DNA of 18,827 nt from JAYWIG01 sp043789035. GTDB taxonomy: Bacteria > Pseudomonadota > Gammaproteobacteria > Burkholderiales > Burkholderiaceae_E. The position numbers and the translations under genes were made by a program. The number at the start of each line of letters is the position of its first letter. Position 1 is the first letter of the stretch. Where the stretch lies: assembly GCA_043789035.1 (NCBI GenBank), contig JAYWIG010000038.1, positions 1 to 18,827 of the forward strand, given 5' to 3'. Below the pieces are notes generated by a model. It was not told the origin of the DNA. It did no database searches and saw nothing but the letters and a program-made list of their open reading frames with translations. Shown here piece after piece: positions 14,536 to 18,827 of this stretch.

Positions 14536-16365
14536 ATGCAGATAATCGCATCATTGCTAATATTTCTTACAGCGCTGGTTTTTGCATCGAATAGCTTTGA
14601 TACGAACATTATTACGATCTCTCAAGCACAGATCATTGACTTAGATCGCCCCGACGACACAACCATCATCGATCTTCCCTCGCTAAGCTTAAGAACCCCC
14701 CGTACCTTCAAGCGTTTTAAACTTGTCGCCGATTTCTCTATTGCCGACACTCAAGCTGCGGCACTTTGGGCGGTTTACTTCGTTTCTTTGTACGACGGTG
14801 GCCGCATTAGCATCAACGGTATGCCAGCAGGAGAGGTGCCAACATCAACGCCAGCTGTGACTGTACGACACGCCCGTCCGTTCAATTTTCAAATTCCTCC
14901 AAACCTGCTGCGTAACGGTACAAATCGACTTGAAGTCGAATGGGGTGCGCGAGAAACGCTTACATTAGTTTCCCGCATTTTTGTCGGCCCCATGCAGAGC
15001 ATTACGCCAAATTATCAGCAGCGCCTTTTCTGGCAAAACGACATAGCACAAGCCGCTTTGGTATACGCGCTTGTTATTGGCATAATGCTTTTAGGCATTT
15101 ACCTTTTGAGAAAAGACCAGCGCAGTTATTTGTTGTTAGGGCTGAGCGCCTTTGGCTGCGCAATTGTCGTTTTCGTGTATTCGCTACCGGCAATGCCCCA
15201 CTGGCTCTATCCCTACTGGCGATTTATACATATTGCTGGGATCGCACTATTTACTCAGAGTGCTTGGCTATTTTTGATCACGCAAAGCCAACCCAATAAT
15301 CGGTGGTTTCCCAAATTTTGCGTGTTCTGGGGAGTTCTTGGCCCCATAGTTTATTTAATTCATTTTTGGCTTTACGACGACAGTTTCTTCAGAAGTTTTG
15401 AAGGTTTTTGGGGAGTAATTTGCGGTGTAATGGGCCTCTATCCTGTGGCAATTTTGACCTTTTCATTCGCTCGGCAATTCTCATGGCGGAAGTTGATTTT
15501 TCTTCTTGCAACTTTGCTAGCGATTTTTGTTGGCATTATGGATATTGTGCTGCAAGGCAGTGGAAAAAGTGGTTTCGGAAATTTCGGCTACAGCTTACAG
15601 GTAGTGTCTTCCGCATGGCTCACTGCGTTGACTTCCGTACTAATAACTGACTTCATTGGCTCACTTTCTGAGCAGGACGCACAACAGCGAGTGATGACGC
15701 AAAAACTCAACGAGCAACAAATAGAACTGAGTCAGCTTTACAAAAATAACCGACAAAATGAGCGCGATAAAGCGACGCTGGAGGAACGGCAACGCATCAT
15801 GCAAGACATGCATGATGGGCTCGGCTCACAACTGATCAGTTCGCTAGCGCTAAGCGAACGGGGTGCGCTTACTGCGGATCAAACCAACCTCCTTTTGCGC
15901 GAGTGTATCGACGATTTACGCTTAGCAATCGACACAATGGAGGGAAACAATGACCAATTTAGCCTTGCCGCGGGAAACCTTCGCTTCCGCATGGAGCCGC
16001 GTTTACGCGCAGCGGGTATCACGCTGGTTTGGGAGAGCACTGGATTTAGCGATGACACAGGTGTACCTTCTACTCAAACTTTGCCATTGCTTCGGATAAT
16101 GCAAGAGACGATTAGTAACTCACTCAAACATGCACAGGCGAGTCGCATAGAGGTATGTGTGCAGGCCAGCAAGGAACGGCTTGTCATCGCCATTCACGAT
16201 AACGGAAAAGGTTTTGATTTAGCCAGTGTTCGCCTAGGAAAAGGAATTAGTGGTATTAACAAGCGCGCTCGTGGGCTAGGCGCATCACTGAGTATCGTAA
16301 AGGATAGCGGCACTCGCATGACGCTTATCTTGCCACTTACGTCACCACCTAGCGGATATTCTTAG
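14536..16365 (+). CDS. Sensor histidine kinase, HisKA_3 type, with periplasmic beta-sandwich and seven membrane helices
   Basis: The product is 609 residues and aligns end to end with the preceding gene, clearly a tandem duplicate. Examples are YDGGRISINGMPAGEVPTST against HDGGRISVNGTPVGEIATAT, and ECIDDLRLAIDTM against ECIDDLRLAIDAM. Unlike its neighbour it has the phosphoacceptor His426 in QDMHDGLGSQL, an N-box with SNSLKHAQASRIEV, G1 box DNGKGF (555-560) and G2 box GKGISGINKRA (568-578). It should therefore be the active kinase for the response regulator. Its start is 3 bases after the stop of the first kinase with no strong ribosome site, so translation is probably coupled. The ligand is unknown. 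The sandwich resembles sugar-binding modules, but that does not fix the signal. Confidence 0.9.
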   Translation: MQIIASLLIFLTALVFASNSFDTNIITISQAQIIDLDRPDDTTIIDLPSLSLRTPRTFKRFKLVADFSIADTQAAALWAVYFVSLYDGGRISINGMPAGEVPTSTPAVTVRHARPFNFQIPPNLLRNGTNRLEVEWGARETLTLVSRIFVGPMQSITPNYQQRLFWQNDIAQAALVYALVIGIMLLGIYLLRKDQRSYLLLGLSAFGCAIVVFVYSLPAMPHWLYPYWRFIHIAGIALFTQSAWLFLITQSQPNNRWFPKFCVFWGVLGPIVYLIHFWLYDDSFFRSFEGFWGVICGVMGLYPVAILTFSFARQFSWRKLIFLLATLLAIFVGIMDIVLQGSGKSGFGNFGYSLQVVSSAWLTALTSVLITDFIGSLSEQDAQQRVMTQKLNEQQIELSQLYKNNRQNERDKATLEERQRIMQDMHDGLGSQLISSLALSERGALTADQTNLLLRECIDDLRLAIDTMEGNNDQFSLAAGNLRFRMEPRLRAAGITLVWESTGFSDDTGVPSTQTLPLLRIMQETISNSLKHAQASRIEVCVQASKERLVIAIHDNGKGFDLASVRLGKGISGINKRARGLGASLSIVKDSGTRMTLILPLTSPPSGYS

Positions 16366-16423
16366 GCCCGCTTTGAATTAAGCCACCAGGCCTATCGCCA
16401 GAAAACAGAGCGGTTCACTGTCA

Positions 16424-16464
16424 GAGTTACGAAAATTTGCTTCAAGTCAGGGCAAGCGTAACTC
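16424..16464. repeat. Nested inverted repeat between convergent genes
   Basis: GAGTTACG (16424-16431) pairs perfectly with CGTAACTC (16457-16464). Inside it TTGC (16437-16440) pairs with GCAA (16452-16455). It lies in the 172-base spacer between the stop of the second kinase and the stop of the leftward transporter gene. A bidirectional transcript end or a mobile or structural repeat is possible. There is no U-tract typical of an intrinsic terminator. Nothing else recognisable was found in this spacer. Confidence 0.4.
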
Positions 16465-16537
16465 GATGTCTGTTTGGTAATAGTCGCACCACAGGAGGGC
16501 TGTGATAGCGCTGCTGCACGATGAATGCTTAAAACTT

Positions 16538-17542
16538 TCATTGAAGTACTGTTTTAGCCAGGCTTACATAAGCAGGTATTCCAAACAAAATGTTCAATGG
16601 GAACGTGACGCCCAAACTTAGTCCGAAGTACAGCGAAGGATTCGCTTCGGGTATCGCATAGCGCAGGACGGCCGGCACCACAATGTAGGACGCGCTGGCC
16701 GATAGCACCATCAGCATCGCAGCGTCGGCAACGGGCAGGGATAGTGCCCACGCCAGGGCCAATGCCAAGCCGGCGTGTACCACTGGCCCAAGCGCGGCGT
16801 AGGCTATCAGCAATGGTGAGCTCTTACGAGCATCATTAAAGTTGCGTGCCACCATGAGGCCCATATCGAGTAAGAAGAAGGCCAGCATGCCCTTGAACAG
16901 ATCGCCGGAGAAGGGTTGCATCATTGCCTTACCCGGCTCCCCGCTGATGAAGCCCACTGCCATGGCACCAAGCAAAAGCAGATGGGCTCCATCGGTGAAT
17001 GATTCATGCAGGATCTTGCCAATCGATAGGCGCTGCGCTATGGGCATGCCCATCGTGGCAGCGCCGGAGTTGGATACCGCTACCTGCTGGCTCGCCGTTT
17101 GGCGCAGGGTATTGGCCAACAGCACGGCGATGATGATGGCGGGCGATTCCATCAGTACCATGGCCACTGCCATGTGCCCGCCAGAGTGCAGCCCTGTGCT
17201 TTCCATGAACTGCATGGCCGTCACGAAGGTGACCGCGCTGACAGAACCGTACGAGGCGGCAATGGCCGCAGCGTCATAGCGCGCCACTCGGTTCTTAAGG
17301 AAGACATAGCCGATGGTGGGCACTAGAAACGCCATGAGAATGGCTGCGCCCAAGCTGAGGGCGATCTCGGGAGTTATGCCCGACTTGGCCAGTGCGAAGC
17401 CTCCTTTAAGGCCTAGAGCCATCAGCAGGTAGAGCGATAGGAACTTTGCAATCTGAGGCGGGATTTCCAGATTTGATCGCATGGCGCCGGCTAGGATGCC
17501 GAATGCGAAGAATAAGATGGCAGGATCGAGTAAGTTTTGCAT
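16538..17542 (-). CDS. sbtA: SbtA-type sodium-dependent bicarbonate transporter
   Basis: The 334-residue integral membrane protein has the SbtA family pattern: DPAILFFAFGILAGAMRSNL then EIPPQIAKFLSLYLLMALGL near the N-terminus, AAIAASYGSVSAVTFVTAMQ and AVAMVLMESPAIIIAVLLAN before a central loop. The mirrored second half has GDLFKGMLAFFLLDMGLMVA, VLSASASYIVVPAVLRYAIPEA and SLYFGLSLGVTFPLNILFG. It should import HCO3- with Na+ at the inner membrane. The ribosome site AAAGGA is well placed before the ATG. Base composition is visibly GC-richer than the genes to its left, which hints at a separate origin. The PII-like partner gene sbtB, usually next to sbtA, is not adjacent here. Divergent transcription from a LysR regulator fits control by that regulator. 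Confidence 0.9.
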   Translation of the reverse strand: MQNLLDPAILFFAFGILAGAMRSNLEIPPQIAKFLSLYLLMALGLKGGFALAKSGITPEIALSLGAAILMAFLVPTIGYVFLKNRVARYDAAAIAASYGSVSAVTFVTAMQFMESTGLHSGGHMAVAMVLMESPAIIIAVLLANTLRQTASQQVAVSNSGAATMGMPIAQRLSIGKILHESFTDGAHLLLLGAMAVGFISGEPGKAMMQPFSGDLFKGMLAFFLLDMGLMVARNFNDARKSSPLLIAYAALGPVVHAGLALALAWALSLPVADAAMLMVLSASASYIVVPAVLRYAIPEANPSLYFGLSLGVTFPLNILFGIPAYVSLAKTVLQ

Positions 17543-17628
17543 AGGTATTTTCCTTTAGTAAGCATGTTAGAAAAATGTCGGCATCTTGTAAAATCGATTC
17601 TCATGCACTTAAGAATAGATAAAAATCT
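17543..17628. promoter_or_regulatory. Divergent sbtA/LysR control region with a dyad covering the regulator start
   Basis: This 86-base region must hold both promoters. A weak promoter toward the regulator (TTGTAA at 17586-17591, TAAGAA at 17610-17615) is possible. ATAGAT (17615-17620) and ATCTAT (17625-17630) form a perfect dyad over a 4-base AAAA centre that reaches into the regulator's start codon. TAAgcatgTTA within 17550-17575 is another small dyad of the kind LysR proteins bind. No clear Shine-Dalgarno precedes the regulator. Which element binds what is inference. Confidence 0.35.
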
Positions 17629-18537
17629 ATGAACATTACATTCCGGCAACTAAGATTGTTTCTCGCACTGGCAGAAACAGGCAGTGTTAGTGCGGCAGCC
17701 AAAACGATGCATGTAACTCAGCCAACTGCCTCAATGCAACTCAAAGAAGTGGCGCAGTCGGTGGGTGCTCCGTTGTTTGAGTTTGTCGGGAAAAAGTTCT
17801 ACCTCACGGATCTTGGTAAGGAACTTGCCATTACCGCTCGGACAGTCGCGCAAACCTGGGATGCCTTTGAGCAAAGCGTTGACGCAGTTAAAGGTTTATC
17901 GAGGGGAAAAATCAAGGTGGCTGTAGTCAGCACAGCAAAGTACTTTATGCCGCGACTGATAGGCAGCTTTTGCAACCGGTATCCGGCGATTGATGTTTCC
18001 CTTGAAATCCTCAATCGTGATGGAGTGGTGCAACGCCTGCGGGAGAACATGGATGACATCTATATCATGACCATGCCGCCACGAGATTTGGATTTAGCCG
18101 ACGAAATTTTTATGCCCAATCCGATTGTTGTCATTGCACCGACGTCAGATTCATTGGCAAAACGAGCGTCGGTGCCACTGACTGAGCTCTCTGAGCGCCG
18201 ATTCATTCTTCGAGAAAAGGGGTCTGGAACTCGAATGACCGGAGACCAGTTTTTTAGTAAGAAAAAATTTCGGCCAGATGTGCGACTTGAGTTGGGAAGC
18301 AATGAAGCCTTAAAGGAATCGGTAGCTGGGGGTCTCGGCCTAGGAATAGTGTCTAGGCATGCGTTGCACGGACTTGTTAAGGAACATGGCGTCCGTATCA
18401 TTGATGTGGAAGGATTTCCACTGCCTTCCGCTTGGCACATCGTTCACCCAGCAAGCAAGAAAATGTCTCCTCTGGCGTTGGCGTTCAAGCAGCATCTGGT
18501 GAAAGAAATAAGACTCCGAAAATTTAACCAACTATGA
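17629..18537 (+). CDS. LysR-family transcriptional regulator, CbbR/CmpR-like
   Basis: The 302-residue protein has an N-terminal winged helix-turn-helix (about 4-62, with FRQLRLFLALAETGSVSAAA and TQPTASMQLKEV) and a type 2 periplasmic-binding-like effector domain (about 90-295, with GKIKVAVVSTAKYFMPRLIG and GLGLGIVSRHAL). The wording of both parts is that of the CbbR/CmpR branch, which senses carbon-fixation metabolites and controls RuBisCO or bicarbonate-uptake genes. Its divergence from sbtA supports control of bicarbonate uptake. It should bind the shared 86-base region as a tetramer. No RuBisCO or carboxysome genes are in the window, so its wider regulon cannot be seen. Confidence 0.88.
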   Translation: MNITFRQLRLFLALAETGSVSAAAKTMHVTQPTASMQLKEVAQSVGAPLFEFVGKKFYLTDLGKELAITARTVAQTWDAFEQSVDAVKGLSRGKIKVAVVSTAKYFMPRLIGSFCNRYPAIDVSLEILNRDGVVQRLRENMDDIYIMTMPPRDLDLADEIFMPNPIVVIAPTSDSLAKRASVPLTELSERRFILREKGSGTRMTGDQFFSKKKFRPDVRLELGSNEALKESVAGGLGLGIVSRHALHGLVKEHGVRIIDVEGFPLPSAWHIVHPASKKMSPLALAFKQHLVKEIRLRKFNQL

Positions 18538-18583
18538 TTAGCTTTCTGAGTAACTGCAAGCCATTCACATTACGGTTTTATCG

Positions 18584-18607
18584 AGTCTGTACGTTACCCA
18601 ACAGACT
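18584..18607 (+). repeat. Inverted repeat after the LysR gene
   Basis: AGTCTGT (18584-18590) and ACAGACT (18601-18607) form a perfect 7-bp stem with a 10-base loop, 46 bases past the regulator stop. It could end the regulator transcript or be an operator for the next gene. No T-tract follows, so a classical intrinsic terminator is not supported. Confidence 0.3.
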
Positions 18608-18664
18608 GACGGGTGAAGTCTCAATAAAATAGAATTGCAATAACACTTTGTGGCACCTAACACT

Positions 18665-18827
18665 ATGATCAGACTCAACGCTTCGATTACGCTCGACTAT
18701 CTCGCCAACGATCAGAGCGCGTTTTTCGTCAATATTCAACCTGTAAACAATCAACATCAGTCGGTTATTCGAGAGTCTTTGGTTATCACGCCAGCTCTTG
18801 AGTTCGCTGAATATCTCACAGAGCACA
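18665..18827 (+). CDS. Transglutaminase-like family protein, N-terminal part (3' partial)
   Basis: An ATG at 18665 opens a frame that runs to the window edge: 54 codons, no stop. The visible sequence includes IRLNASITLDYLANDQSAFF, VNIQPVNNQHQSVIRESL and ITPALEFAEYL. It fits the N-terminal beta-sandwich region (bacterial transglutaminase N-terminal type) found before transglutaminase-like cysteine protease domains, in which a short strand with Y or F and a polar turn precedes ...P..P..EY.D..GN. The catalytic Cys-His-Asp domain would lie beyond the edge, so catalysis cannot be judged. It is a short, partial but coherent frame, and the opposite-strand frame over the same bases has no recognisable content. 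Confidence 0.55.
   Translation, partial: MIRLNASITLDYLANDQSAFFVNIQPVNNQHQSVIRESLVITPALEFAEYLTEH

Noticed and set aside
16424..16464. Integron attC site
   Set aside because: The arms begin GTTACG and end CGTAAC, which do not fit the RYYYAAC/GTTRRRY core, and there is no integrase or cassette pattern.
18578..18826. 82-codon minus-strand frame at the right edge
   Set aside because: It has no recognisable motif, while the plus-strand frame over the same bases reads as a transglutaminase-like N-terminus from an ATG.
1..18827. CRISPR arrays, tRNA or rRNA genes, insertion sequences
   Set aside because: No regularly spaced repeats, no cloverleaf-like or rRNA sequence and no transposase-like frame were seen.

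Overview
The window looks like a chromosomal segment of a Gram-negative proteobacterium of moderate GC content (about half by eye). It carries an outer-membrane beta-barrel, a 12-TM RND exporter, a molybdenum hydroxylase operon and a divergent LysR/SbtA pair, all typical of Proteobacteria. Beta- or Gammaproteobacteria seems most likely, but nothing in the sequence fixes the genus.

Left part (1-6400): a DMT/EamA permease, cut by the window edge, is followed directly by a heavily decayed FAD-dependent oxidoreductase of the dimethylglycine/sarcosine dehydrogenase type. Next come an intact VapBC-type toxin-antitoxin pair, with a promoter and operator that can be read directly, and a tightly overlapped three-gene molybdenum hydroxylase operon (FAD subunit, 2Fe-2S subunit, molybdopterin subunit). 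The large subunit has the AYRGAGR signature, so it is not a true CO dehydrogenase. About 690 bases of gene graveyard follow, holding an unidentified C-terminal remnant and a flavin reductase remnant. Intact accessory genes are therefore interleaved with broken oxidoreductase genes, which suggests a catabolic island in decay.

Middle part (6401-16365): two divergent operons probably form one functional unit. The leftward operon encodes an alpha/beta hydrolase, an RND-superfamily exporter fused to a periplasmic LolA-like domain, and an outer-membrane beta-barrel protein. The genes overlap or nearly touch, and the start codon of the barrel gene lies in the loop of a perfect 9-bp hairpin. The rightward operon encodes a LuxR-type response regulator and two tandem paralogous sensor kinases, each with a periplasmic beta-sandwich, seven membrane helices and a HisKA_3/HATPase core. 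The first kinase has Gln in place of the phosphoacceptor His and a degraded ATP site; the second keeps the canonical residues. Two perfect palindromes lie between the operons and are good candidate operators. A two-component system with a built-in pseudokinase partner, sited next to an envelope lipid or cargo export machine, is the most interesting system in the window.

Right part (16366-18827): a convergent spacer holds a nested inverted repeat. It is followed by a GC-richer SbtA-type sodium/bicarbonate symporter gene (no sbtB beside it) divergent from a CbbR/CmpR-like LysR regulator. The first 54 codons of a transglutaminase-like protein run off the window edge.
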